NCBI RefSeq assembly: GCF_028737215.1
Contig: NZ_JAQZAM010000006.1
Location: 285,625 to 349,624, forward strand
From: Actinomycetospora chibensis
GTDB taxonomy: Bacteria > Actinomycetota > Actinomycetes > Mycobacteriales > Pseudonocardiaceae
Direction: 5' to 3'
DNA length: 64,000 bases
A program made the translations under genes and the position numbers. The number at the start of each line of letters is the position of its first letter. Position 1 is the first letter of the stretch. Below, in pieces: positions 1 to 7,692 of the stretch. The notes below the pieces were generated by a model. The model was given only the letters and a program-made list of their open reading frames with translations. It was not told the origin of the DNA and did no database searches.

Positions 1-625
1 TCGCGACGCTGCGCCCGCCGTCGATCCCCGCGAGCGGCTCCCCGCCCGCGCGGCGCACCATCGCCGGCACCCAGTGCCCGGGCAGGAAGGGCGGGTCGAC
101 CCACTCGAGCGCGAGCACCCGGGGCCGCGGCCGGTCCTTCACGGCCTCGTCGACGGCGCGCAGGCGCTCCTGCAGCTCGGCGACCAGCGCCTCGCCCGCC
201 GCCGGACTGTCCGCGGCGCGTGCCACGGAGGCGACCGCGTCGAGGACCTCGTCGAGGGTGTGGGGGTCGACGGCCAGCACGGTCGCGTCGAGGTCGAGGG
301 CGTCGAGCGCCTCGGCCACCGTGGACGCCGGCAGCGCGCAGACGCGGCAGAGGTCCTGGGTGAGGACGAGGTCGGGCGCGGCGTCCCGCAGGGCCTCGCG
401 GTCGAGCGAGTACTGCGGCAGGCCCTGCGCCGCGCGCTCGCGGACCGTCGCGTCGATCTCCGCGGGCGTCAGGCCCGCCGGCAGGGCGGTGTCGACGACC
501 ACGGGGCGCGTGGCCCTGATGGCCTCCGGCCGGTCGCACTCGAACGTCACGGCCACGAGGTCGTCGGCGAGACCCAGCGCGCCGACGATCTCCGTGGCCG
601 CCGGCAACAGCGAGGCGATCCGCAC
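1..625 (-). CDS. Cobalamin-binding ABC substrate-binding protein (BtuF-like), C-terminus cut by window edge
   Basis: About 208 codons are visible; the 3' end lies beyond the left edge. The protein begins VRIASLLPAATEIVGALGL, the typical start of cytoplasmic-looking BtuF/cobalamin-binding proteins, and continues with an F-E-C-D-R-P segment and a TQDLCRVCA segment characteristic of this subgroup. There is no signal peptide or lipobox, as is usual for the actinobacterial members, so the 'periplasmic binding' label is by homology only. The GTG at 623-625 fits the family N-terminus. It follows the SnoaL gene on the same strand but is separated from it by a 13-bp hairpin. The fold assignment is secure; the true ligand (corrinoid or other) is inferred. 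Confidence 0.8.
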   Translation of the reverse strand, partial: MRIASLLPAATEIVGALGLADDLVAVTFECDRPEAIRATRPVVVDTALPAGLTPAEIDATVRERAAQGLPQYSLDREALRDAAPDLVLTQDLCRVCALPASTVAEALDALDLDATVLAVDPHTLDEVLDAVASVARAADSPAAGEALVAELQERLRAVDEAVKDRPRPRVLALEWVDPPFLPGHWVPAMVRRAGGEPLAGIDGGRSVA

Positions 626-639
626 GTGCTCGACCCTAT

Positions 640-679
640 GTGAGCACTTTCCTGCCCTATAGGGGCGGAAAGTGCTCAC
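640..679. terminator. Perfect inverted repeat, likely terminator of the SnoaL gene
   Basis: GTGAGCACTTTCC at 640-652 pairs perfectly with 667-679 (13 bp), and CCC/GGG pairs flank a central TATA in the loop. The right arm overlaps the stop codon (676-678) of the minus-strand SnoaL gene, and the left arm lies just before the next minus-strand start at 625. The position fits a factor-independent terminator without a U tract, as is common in high-GC actinobacteria. Confidence 0.6.
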
Positions 680-1038
680 GTGCTCAGCAGCGGGCGGGGG
701 TCGAAGACGGCGCGGATGCCGGTGACCCGGCCGTCGACCACGTGCGCCCAGTTGACGGTGAGCATCGGGGCCTCGGTCGCGGTGGTGTGCAGGTCGTAGA
801 TCGTCGCGACCTCGGGGCCGTCGACGAAGACGTGCCGGATCGTCACGGCGGTCACGATCCCGAACAGGCCGCGCAGGCTCGCCACGTTGTCCTCGAGCCC
901 CTCGACGTGGCCCATCGGCCCGTCGAAGACGACGTCGTCGGCGAGGACGTCGCGCAGGGACTCGGCGTCGTGGCGCTGCCACGCGTCGAAGTAGGCGGTC
1001 ATGGTGTCGGCGGGGGTGCGGTGCGTCGTCGTGGTCAT
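676..1038 (-). CDS. SnoaL-like / NTF2-fold protein, 120 aa
   Basis: A single small NTF2-like (cone-shaped alpha/beta barrel) domain fills the protein. Recognisable parts are the N-terminal helix with YFDAWQRHDAESL, the segment LADDVVFDGPMG, and the C-terminal strands ending in the D-P-R-P-L-L-S-T tail. The family includes small cyclases, isomerases and ligand-binding proteins; no catalytic residues point to one reaction. It is divergent from the LysR-type gene starting at 1109, and in that arrangement the LysR protein often controls its divergent neighbour. The ATG at 1038 is the only sensible start. Fold confident, function unknown. Confidence 0.75.
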   Translation of the reverse strand: MTTTTHRTPADTMTAYFDAWQRHDAESLRDVLADDVVFDGPMGHVEGLEDNVASLRGLFGIVTAVTIRHVFVDGPEVATIYDLHTTATEAPMLTVNWAHVVDGRVTGIRAVFDPRPLLST

Positions 1039-1108
1039 GCACCCAGCCTCGGTCCGGAGGGCCCAGAAGTCGAAGAGCTGTCGGCGCTCGCTGCTACAAC
1101 TGATGCTT

Positions 1109-1978
1109 ATGGAACTGCATCAGCTGCGCTACCTCGTCGCCGTCGCCGAGGAGGGCGGGTTCACGCGGGCCGCGGCGCGCGAGCACGTCGCCCAGCCGGG
1201 GATCAGCGCCCAGATCGCGCGCCTCGAGCGCGAGCTGGGCCATGTGCTGTTCGACCGCTCGGCACGCGGCGTCCGTCCCACCCCGGGCGGGGAGGCCGTG
1301 CTGCCGCACGCACGCGCCGCGCTGGCGGCGGTCGCCGCCGTGCGCGACACCGCCGACGAGCTCGCGGGCCTCGTCCGCGGCCGCGTGTCGGTGGGCATGG
1401 TGCGGGGCGGCGGGGTGGTCGACCTGCCCGGCCTGCTCGGCGACTTCCACCGGACCCACCCGGGCGTGGAGATCCGGCTGGTCGAGGCGGCCACCGACGC
1501 GCTGCTCGACGGGCTGCGCCGCCACGACCTCGACCTCGCGTGGGTCGGGCGCCACGGCGACCCGCCCGCGGACCTCGACGTCGACGTCGTGCTCGACGTC
1601 CCGCTCGTCGCCGTGCTGCCGCCGGGGAACCCGCTCGGCGACCCCGTGACGGTGGCCGAGCTTGCCGAGCACCCGGTGATCGCCCTGCCACCCGGGGCGG
1701 GCGTGCGCGCGGCGCTCGACCGCGCCGGGGAGGACGCCGGGGTCGTGCTGACACCGGCGCTGGAGGCGGGGTCGCCACCGGTGCTCCTCGACCTCGCGGT
1801 GCAGGGCCTCGGGGTCGCGATCGTCCCCGAGCCCGCCGTCGCCGGGCGGGACGACGTGCGGGTGGCACGTCTGGTGCCCGAGGTCCGGTCGCGGATCGAC
1901 CTCGCCCGGCGCCGGGACGCGCCGCTGAGCCCGGCGGCCCGCGCCCTGCTCGCCCGGGCTCGGGAGTGGATCGCGTAG
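1109..1978 (+). CDS. LysR-family transcriptional regulator, 289 aa
   Basis: The N-terminus MELHQLRYLVAVAEEGGFT begins a classic LysR winged-helix domain (about residues 1-60; recognition region around VAQPGISAQIARLERELG). An effector-binding domain follows (about 90-285) with the usual strand G-R-V-S-V-G-M-V and the late segment GLGVAIVPEPAV. The ATG at 1109 was chosen over upstream starts because it gives the canonical LysR N-terminus and normal length. The gene is divergent from the SnoaL gene, separated by 70 bp that should carry the operator. The EI24 gene follows 17 bp after the stop. The effector cannot be predicted. Confidence 0.9.
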   Translation: MELHQLRYLVAVAEEGGFTRAAAREHVAQPGISAQIARLERELGHVLFDRSARGVRPTPGGEAVLPHARAALAAVAAVRDTADELAGLVRGRVSVGMVRGGGVVDLPGLLGDFHRTHPGVEIRLVEAATDALLDGLRRHDLDLAWVGRHGDPPADLDVDVVLDVPLVAVLPPGNPLGDPVTVAELAEHPVIALPPGAGVRAALDRAGEDAGVVLTPALEAGSPPVLLDLAVQGLGVAIVPEPAVAGRDDVRVARLVPEVRSRIDLARRRDAPLSPAARALLARAREWIA

Positions 1979-1995
1979 CCGACAGAATCGGACGG

Positions 1996-2757
1996 GTGGA
2001 CCTGCTGCTCGGGGTACGCCTGTTCGTCCGGGGCGCGGCGACGGTGTTCCGGTCGCCGCGGCTGCTGGCGCTGGGCGCGGTGCCGGCGCTGATCGTGTCG
2101 GTGCTCTACGTCGGCGCGCTGATCGCCCTGGTCACGTGGCTCCCGGACCTGGCGGCCGGGGCGACGCCGTTCGCCGACAGGTGGTCCGAAACGACCCGGA
2201 CGGCAGCGCGCCTCGCGGCCGGCGTCGCGATCGTGGCCGCAGCCGGGGCGACCGCCGTCGTCACCTTCGTGGCGGTGACCCTGGCGGTCGGCGGGCCCTT
2301 CTACGAGAAGCTCTCCGAGACCGTCGACGAGGAGCTGGGCGCGGTGCCCGTGCCGCCGGGGTCGTGGGCCGGCGCCGTCCTGCGCGGGGTGCGGGACGGG
2401 CTGCTGCTCATCGGGCTCTCGCTGATCGCGGCGGTGCCGCTGTTCCTCGTCGGCCTGATCCCGGTGGTCGGGCCGGTGCTCGCCCCGGTAGGGGCCGCGC
2501 TCGTCGGCGGGCGCCTGCTGATGATCGAGCTGACCGCGCCGGCGCTGCAGCGTCGCGGGCTGGACTTCGGGGGCCGCCGGCGGCTCCTGCGGTCCCGCCG
2601 GCTCCTGACCTGGGGCGTCGGGATCCCGACGTACCTGCTCGCCGCGATCCCGCTCGTCGCGATCCTCGCCATCCCGGCCGGCGCGGCCGCGGCGACCCTG
2701 CTCGCGCGGGAGCTGCGGGGCGAGCCGTCGGCCGTCACGACTCCGCGTGCGCCCTGA
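1996..2757 (+). CDS. EI24-domain (CysZ-like) integral membrane protein, 253 aa
   Basis: The hydrophobic pattern gives about five or six membrane segments. An N-terminal amphipathic stretch (LLLGVRLFVRGAATVFRSPR) precedes the first hydrophobic helix, and the motif VGGPFYEKLSE after the second helix is typical of the EI24/CysZ-like family. CysZ proteins act in sulfate uptake; the actinobacterial EI24 members are uncharacterised, so transport is only a possibility. The GTG at 1996 was chosen as start; another in-frame GTG lies slightly upstream, overlapping the lysR stop. The 3' end overlaps the end of convergent jetD by 23 bp. Confidence 0.75.
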   Translation: MDLLLGVRLFVRGAATVFRSPRLLALGAVPALIVSVLYVGALIALVTWLPDLAAGATPFADRWSETTRTAARLAAGVAIVAAAGATAVVTFVAVTLAVGGPFYEKLSETVDEELGAVPVPPGSWAGAVLRGVRDGLLLIGLSLIAAVPLFLVGLIPVVGPVLAPVGAALVGGRLLMIELTAPALQRRGLDFGGRRRLLRSRRLLTWGVGIPTYLLAAIPLVAILAIPAGAAAATLLARELRGEPSAVTTPRAP

Positions 2758-3949
2758 GCACCTCGTCCATCACCCGCTCCTCCTCGACGGCCCGACCGTG
2801 CCGGCGCATCTCGTCCCGCAACGCCGGGTCCCACGGCGTCGGCGACACGGTGTCCGGGTCCACCCTCGGGAGCTCGACGCCCTCCGCCTGCGCCACCGCC
2901 GCGCGATAGTCGGCTGCATCCATGCACCACGGCGTGACGCTCCGGGCGTGCAGGCGCGCGGCGATGCGCAGGCCCGCCGCGTCGAAGTCCCCGTGGTGCC
3001 GGACGTGCGCGCCGGCGTCGGTCAGGGCCTGGAGCAGCATCGTCACCCCCCGTGTCGGCTCGCCGTTCGTGCAGACGACGGCCGCCGGCAGACGTTGCTG
3101 AGCGGCGGCCTCCAGGAGGCGCGGGTTCTCCACCGACAGGACGACGGTGCCGGAGGGGACGACGACGTCGAGCTCGCGAATGGTCAACGTGGTCAGCGGC
3201 GCAGGGGCCCCTGCCGCGGTCATTCCGCGCACGGCGGCGGCCACCCCGTCGCCGCACAGGGGGAGCGCCCAGGTGAGCACGGGCGCCGACACGACGTCGC
3301 CGGGTAGGCCCGCGGCGTCCCACATATTGGGGTCGTCGCGGGTGGGGTCGCCGCCGGCACGGTGGGCCAGCGCCGCGCGCACCCACGCGCGGGCGCGCGC
3401 TCCGCGGTCGAGGCCGTGGGCGCCTCCCGGCACCGTCCGCGCCGCGATCTCCCCGCGACTCCGGCGGCCGTCCGCGCGGTCCGCCTCATCCAGTACTCGG
3501 GCGACGACCTCGACCGCCTCGCGGGCCTGCTGGGCGTCGGGGAGCAGGCGGCGCATCGAGGTCGCCCAGGTCGCGGTCCAGGGCTCCTCCCCGAGCCGGT
3601 CCCGCGCGAGCTCGTCCAGCACCGCATCGCGTTCGGCGCGCCGCGAGCGCCCCGCGTCCCGAGCCTCCTTGCGTCCGCTCGGCGTGTGGCCGGCGGCCGC
3701 GAGCACGCTCGGGAGATCGGTGCCGAGATGCCGGAGTCGGTCCTCCAGCTCGGCGAGGTCGAGCTCCCGGAGGACGACCTGCCGACGGCGTCCGAGGGCG
3801 CTGAGGAGCTCGCGGTGGACGGTGCGGTCGAGATGGTCGGGCAGGCGCACCCGGCGTCGGTCGTCGAGCCCGTTCCGGTCGAGGGCGCGGGCGACATGCC
3901 GCCACAACGGGTCGAACGCGGGCTCGAGCAGCACGGCCGGGACGCTCAC
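2735..3949 (-). CDS. jetD: Type II Wadjet component JetD (TIGR02679 / DUF2399, Toprim-like nuclease)
   Basis: This 404-aa protein has the TIGR02679 layout, with a C-terminal Toprim-like DUF2399 domain. The acidic core is visible in VLSVENPRLLEAA (Toprim glutamate), the VVCTNGEPTRG loop, and the H-H-G-D-F-D-A-A-G-L-R-I strand with its conserved aspartates. In Wadjet systems JetD cuts plasmid DNA once the JetABC SMC-like motor has extruded it. The GTG at 3949 was preferred to an upstream ATG at 4033 because the extra residues would be read from an intergenic palindrome. JetD is separated from jetB (start 6143) by an ArsR and an SRPBCC gene, and a hairpin lies just upstream, so it may have its own promoter. 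Confidence 0.85.
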   Translation of the reverse strand: MSVPAVLLEPAFDPLWRHVARALDRNGLDDRRRVRLPDHLDRTVHRELLSALGRRRQVVLRELDLAELEDRLRHLGTDLPSVLAAAGHTPSGRKEARDAGRSRRAERDAVLDELARDRLGEEPWTATWATSMRRLLPDAQQAREAVEVVARVLDEADRADGRRSRGEIAARTVPGGAHGLDRGARARAWVRAALAHRAGGDPTRDDPNMWDAAGLPGDVVSAPVLTWALPLCGDGVAAAVRGMTAAGAPAPLTTLTIRELDVVVPSGTVVLSVENPRLLEAAAQQRLPAAVVCTNGEPTRGVTMLLQALTDAGAHVRHHGDFDAAGLRIAARLHARSVTPWCMDAADYRAAVAQAEGVELPRVDPDTVSPTPWDPALRDEMRRHGRAVEEERVMDEVLRAHAES

Positions 3950-3987
3950 GGATGCAGTCCAGCACGAGCCCCCGACATGCGAGCTGA

Positions 3988-4020
3988 GGGCATTCCTGAC
4001 GTTGAACGTCAGCATGGCCC
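3988..4020. repeat. 33-bp palindromic intergenic element, copy A
   Basis: The outer arms are GGGCAT and ATGgCCC, and the inner perfect arms CTGACGTT / AACGTCAG surround a central G. A closely similar element (GGGCTTTCC then TGACGTTGAAGGTC) lies at 30794-30826. It sits after the SRPBCC stop (4042) and before the jetD start (3949), all on the minus strand, so a terminator role is likely. A regulatory site for jetD is the alternative. Confidence 0.6.
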
Positions 4021-4041
4021 CATGCTGAGACACCCCGTGCC

Positions 4042-4518
4042 TCAGGCGTAGTCGTCCCAGTTCGGCATCGGGGCACCGTGCAGGCTCGCCTCGAGGCGGT
4101 CGAGGTACCAGCGCCAGCCGCTCTCGACGTCCGCGCGCTCCAGTCCGTCGGCGAAGCGCTGGGCGAAGAGGAGCACCGCGCCGTCGCCGTGGGGCTCGAT
4201 GGTGAGGTCGAGGTGCCAGGACCGTTCCTCGCTCTCGGGGAACTCGACGGCGAGGTGGCGCGGCGGGTCGCAGGCGAGGATCCGCACGTCGGCGGGCTCG
4301 GCGACCTCGCCGCCCGCGTCCGCCTCGCCCGTCATCGTGAACGCCACGGTGCCGCCGACGCGGGGCTCGCCGGTCCAGGTGCCGATCCAGCGGCCCAGGC
4401 GCTCGGAGTCGGTGATCGCGGCCCAGACGTCGTCGACGGGGTCGGGGTACTCGCGGCGCCAGACCAGCGTGGTCGTGCCGTCGGGGTCGGTGCGGGTCTC
4501 AGCCGGCGGTGCGGTCAT
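4042..4518 (-). CDS. SRPBCC (AHSA1/START-like) ligand-binding protein, 158 aa
   Basis: The sequence follows the AHSA1 pattern: an opening strand TLVWRREYPDPVDDVWAAIT, then SERLGRWIGTW, G-G-T-V-A-F-T-M, and a C-terminal helix containing ESGWRWYLDRLEASL. Proteins of this fold bind hydrophobic ligands, and many actinobacterial ones are encoded with an ArsR repressor, as here. The ATG at 4518 has a strong ribosome site (AAGGAG) five to six bases upstream and lies within the last 20 bases of the arsR gene, so translation is probably coupled. The ligand is unknown. Confidence 0.85.
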   Translation of the reverse strand: MTAPPAETRTDPDGTTTLVWRREYPDPVDDVWAAITDSERLGRWIGTWTGEPRVGGTVAFTMTGEADAGGEVAEPADVRILACDPPRHLAVEFPESEERSWHLDLTIEPHGDGAVLLFAQRFADGLERADVESGWRWYLDRLEASLHGAPMPNWDDYA

Positions 4519-4903
4519 GACGGTCTCCTTCGTCGTCGGTGGCGGCGGCGGCCCGGCGGGCACGCCGGCCGCGGTGCATCTCGGTGTCGAGGGCGTCGAG
4601 ACGGCTCGCGGGGCCGGCGCTCTCGAGCGGTCGGAATCGCTGCAACCAGGCGTCGAGCTCGGCGAGGGGCCGCCGGTCGAGTCGGTAGATGCGGTGCTGA
4701 CCCGCGACCCGCGACGTCACCAGGCCCGCCTCGCGCAGGACGCGGAGGTGGCGGCTGATCGCGGGGCGGCTGATGGGGAAGGCGTCCGCGATCTCGCCCG
4801 CCCCGACCTCCTCGTCGGCCAGCCGCTCAAGGATCGCCCGGCGCACCGGGTCCGCGAGCGCATCGGCGGGGAACACACTGGAATATGTAACCAGATACTT
4901 CAT
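4499..4903 (-). CDS. ArsR-family winged-helix regulator paired with the SRPBCC gene, 134 aa
   Basis: An ArsR HTH fold covers roughly residues 8-90: DALADPVRRAILERLADEE, then the recognition-helix region FPISRPAISRHLRVLREAGLV and the wing GQHRIYRLD. No clustered cysteines suggesting metal sensing are seen. The ATG at 4903 gives the family's usual N-terminus. The downstream SRPBCC gene overlaps it by 20 nt. The pair forms a self-contained cassette lying between jetB and jetD, which is an unexpected place for it. Confidence 0.88.
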   Translation of the reverse strand: MKYLVTYSSVFPADALADPVRRAILERLADEEVGAGEIADAFPISRPAISRHLRVLREAGLVTSRVAGQHRIYRLDRRPLAELDAWLQRFRPLESAGPASRLDALDTEMHRGRRARRAAAATDDEGDRHDRTAG

Positions 4904-4982
4904 TAACCGTCCAGCTACATGTCGCGATGATCGAAGTACCGATACGGACGTTGAGTGTCTGCGACGGCACTTCGCTGACACC

Positions 4983-6143
4983 TCAGAGCAGCGTCGGCTG
5001 CTCGTCCTCGTCTTCACCGTCGATCACGGTGACCGCGGGGGCGTAGCGGGCCGCGGCGGGCAGGACGCGCAGGGAGCCCTCGGGCCCGCGGGAGACCAGC
5101 CGCATCGCCTCGAGCAGCCCGACGACGTCGACGGCGAAGCGGTCGCCGTCCGCGATCGCCGCCTTCGACCAGTAGCGCCCGTACTCGCCGACCAGCTCCG
5201 TGAGCACCTCGCGCACCGACGGCCACGGGATCGGCTCGGGGTCCTCGGCCGGTCGGAACTGGTAGATCAGCTCGCTCACCAGCAACAACGCCGCGTGCGC
5301 GACGGTGCCCGAGCCCGGGAACGCGAGGTCGGAGCAGCCACCGTCGACGTCGAGCGCGGCGAAACCCTCGGCGCGGGCCTCGACGACGAGCCCGGTGCGG
5401 GCCTCGATCCGGCGGGCCTCGTCGCCGGCGTGGCGCCGGAGCTCGGCGAACCGTGCCGGGTCGAGGTCGTCGGCGTGGACCACGGGGTCCTCCACGAGCC
5501 GCCGGCGCGCCGCCGTCGACGCCGACCCGCGCGCGCGGGCCCGGGCGAGGAGGTCGGCGGGCGTCTCGGCCCCCGCCACGGCGCCGACCGGCAGGAGCGC
5601 CATCCGGTCCTGGCGGACCTCGAGCAGCGCGTCGGCGTCGGCGTCGTGCTCGTAGAGGCCCACGCCGCGGTCGAGCTCGCGCACCATCCCGTGCGCGATC
5701 AGCCAGCGCAGCGCCGTCACCAGCGCCCGGCGCGACGCGGTGTCGGTGTCCATCACGATGCCGGCCTCGGCGGCGGCGGAGTGCACGCCGTTGACGAGGT
5801 CCCGCAGGCTCGTGCGGTCGGGACCGGAGGTCGTCGCCGCGAGCACCAGGACGAGCGCGGTGTACTCGGACGGCGTGAACGCGCGCGGCGTCGTCGAGAT
5901 CGTGCGCAGCGGCCGGTCGGCGGGCACGTGCCCGACCTTGACCAGCCGCGCGGTGTCCGCGGTGACGACGAGGCGGTAGTTCAGCTCCTGGGTGAACCAC
6001 GCATCCAGCGCGTCGGCGTGGCGGCGGACCAGCGCGACGATCTCGGGGTCCGCCTCCGCCGTGCGCCACGGCCGCGTCAGCAGCGCCCGCGTCGCCGCGA
6101 CGAGCTCGCCGTCGCGCTGGGGGTCGGAGCGCGCGGCGGTCAT
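4983..6143 (-). CDS. jetB: Type II Wadjet component JetB (TIGR02678 / DUF2398), 386 aa
   Basis: Length and sequence match the DUF2398 family. The early segment DAWFTQELNYRLVVTADTARLVK, the middle VPADRPLRTISTTPRAFTPSEY and the winged-helix region ALRWLIAHGMVRELDRGVG are typical. It is the kleisin-associated (MukE-like) subunit of the type II Wadjet SMC complex and is thought to act in the cytoplasm on the JetC head together with JetA. The ATG at 6143 is the natural start. It is downstream of jetA, with an 85-bp gap containing a 17-bp hairpin. The ArsR gene begins 80 bp beyond its stop. Confidence 0.88.
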   Translation of the reverse strand: MTAARSDPQRDGELVAATRALLTRPWRTAEADPEIVALVRRHADALDAWFTQELNYRLVVTADTARLVKVGHVPADRPLRTISTTPRAFTPSEYTALVLVLAATTSGPDRTSLRDLVNGVHSAAAEAGIVMDTDTASRRALVTALRWLIAHGMVRELDRGVGLYEHDADADALLEVRQDRMALLPVGAVAGAETPADLLARARARGSASTAARRRLVEDPVVHADDLDPARFAELRRHAGDEARRIEARTGLVVEARAEGFAALDVDGGCSDLAFPGSGTVAHAALLLVSELIYQFRPAEDPEPIPWPSVREVLTELVGEYGRYWSKAAIADGDRFAVDVVGLLEAMRLVSRGPEGSLRVLPAAARYAPAVTVIDGEDEDEQPTLL

Positions 6144-6158
6144 GACCCGGTCCCGCTG

Positions 6159-6215
6159 GACGAACGAACGGCGCTGTCGCTGCTACTGATGAAACGGAAG
6201 CGCCGTTCGTTCGTC
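6159..6215. terminator. 17-bp perfect hairpin between jetA and jetB
   Basis: The left arm CGAACGAACGGCGCT (6161-6175) pairs fully with 6199-6213, and two more outer pairs extend the stem to 6159/6215. The loop is 23 nt. It lies inside the jetA-jetB gap in the direction of transcription, so it may be a partial terminator/attenuator or an mRNA-processing signal that sets subunit ratios. Confidence 0.55.
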
Positions 6216-6228
6216 GTCGACAGCACGC

Positions 6229-7692
6229 TCACGCCGGCTCCACGGTCAGGGTGAGGTCGCGGACGCGCAGGGCGCCGGCGTGGGTGGGCACGCTGGTCGA
6301 GGTCCCGGGGGCGCGGGCGACGGTGCAGCGGACGCCGTCGAGGGTGACGGTGCCCGAGGCGCCCGGAGACAAGGCCGGGCCGAGGTCGGCGACGGCGCGG
6401 GTGAGCACGCGCTGCAGCTCGCGCAGGGCCGGCTCGGACAGGCGCGCGGTGAACCCCTCGGCGCCGGCCTCGACCAGCTCGGCGCGGGCGGCGGCCGCAC
6501 GCTTCTCCGCCTCCGCACGACGGGCGAGCAGGTGGCGACGCTCCTGGCTGCGGTCCTGGACGCGGCTGGTGCGCCCGCGGCTGGTGGTGTCGCCGCGCTC
6601 GCGCAGGCTGACCGGGACCTGCGCGGTCGGCGCGTCCCACCACGACACCGCGGCGTCCACGGGGTCGGTGTCGTCGCCGCCCGCGCCCCCGAGGTGCCGG
6701 GCGCCGGCGAGCCCGAACGCCGCGGCCGCGATCTCGTGGACCGAGGCGGGGTCGCTGCGGTCGAAGAACAGCGCGAGCCGCAGGTAGTCGGCGCGCCGTG
6801 ACGCCCCGGCCGTGCCGCTGCGCGAGAGCCGGGTGAGGTTCTGGGTCAGGGTGCGGACGGCGTCGACGGCGTCGCGCTCGAGGACCTGGATGCGGCTCGG
6901 ACGTCCCGGCGCGCCGAGGAACCACGACGCGAGGTTCTCCCAGTCGGCCTCCACCGCACCCGGCTCGCGGCGCACGCGCACGCTCGACAGGCCGGCCGCC
7001 GCGACCCGGGCCGCGAGCCCGTCCGCCGCCCGGTCGACGATCACCGGGACGCGCGGCAGCACCGTCTCCAGCAGCGCGCCGACCGGGCGGGCCCGGCGGC
7101 GCAGCGCCTCGAGCCGCTCGCCGACGTAGCCGACGAGCACCTCGGAGAAGAACGCGAACTCGTCCTCGTCGAGGTCGAACCGCGACTGCCACTGGTTGAT
7201 CGCCGCGAAGAACTGGGTGATCTCCGCGGAGAACGCCACGTGCGGGTCGAACACCGCGCGCACGGCCTCGGCGAGCCGACCGGGCGGTGCGCTCGCCGCG
7301 TCGAGGGCGGCCAGTGCCGACAACCCCGCCCGCACCTGGTCGAGGCGCCCGAGCGACACGTCGCGCACGTCGTCGACCTGCGAGAGCACGCCCTCGACGA
7401 CGTCGTGCACCTCCTGCCCGACGCGGGTGATCAGGTAGCGGTTGCGGCGCCGGTAGTAGTCCTCGACGGTACCGACCTGGCCCACCGACGCCGACACCTC
7501 GAGGTTGCCCCAGCCCCGCAGCGCCTCCAGGCGCGCGGTCACGGTCGACTCGTCGAGATCGGAGTCCAGACGCGCCGTCACCTCGGCCGGGGTCAGCTCG
7601 GCGAAGAACGTGCCGGCGAAGACGGTGAGGATGGCCCGGTACTCGGGCGACTCGGTGACGTAGGCGAAGACGGACGTCCGAACACCGGTCAC
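6229..7692 (-). CDS. jetA: Type II Wadjet component JetA (TIGR02677 / DUF2397), 487 aa
   Basis: The N-terminus VTGVRTSVFAYVTESPEYRA and the segment VEDYYRRRNRYLITRVGQEV are typical of DUF2397 proteins. The family is the kleisin (MukF-like) subunit of type II Wadjet; it has an N-terminal winged helix, a long helical middle (about residues 60-330) and a C-terminal domain that contacts the SMC head. The GTG at 7692 overlaps the jetC stop codon by four bases (GTGA), implying translational coupling with jetC. The length is normal for the family. Confidence 0.88.
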   Translation of the reverse strand: MTGVRTSVFAYVTESPEYRAILTVFAGTFFAELTPAEVTARLDSDLDESTVTARLEALRGWGNLEVSASVGQVGTVEDYYRRRNRYLITRVGQEVHDVVEGVLSQVDDVRDVSLGRLDQVRAGLSALAALDAASAPPGRLAEAVRAVFDPHVAFSAEITQFFAAINQWQSRFDLDEDEFAFFSEVLVGYVGERLEALRRRARPVGALLETVLPRVPVIVDRAADGLAARVAAAGLSSVRVRREPGAVEADWENLASWFLGAPGRPSRIQVLERDAVDAVRTLTQNLTRLSRSGTAGASRRADYLRLALFFDRSDPASVHEIAAAAFGLAGARHLGGAGGDDTDPVDAAVSWWDAPTAQVPVSLRERGDTTSRGRTSRVQDRSQERRHLLARRAEAEKRAAAARAELVEAGAEGFTARLSEPALRELQRVLTRAVADLGPALSPGASGTVTLDGVRCTVARAPGTSTSVPTHAGALRVRDLTLTVEPA

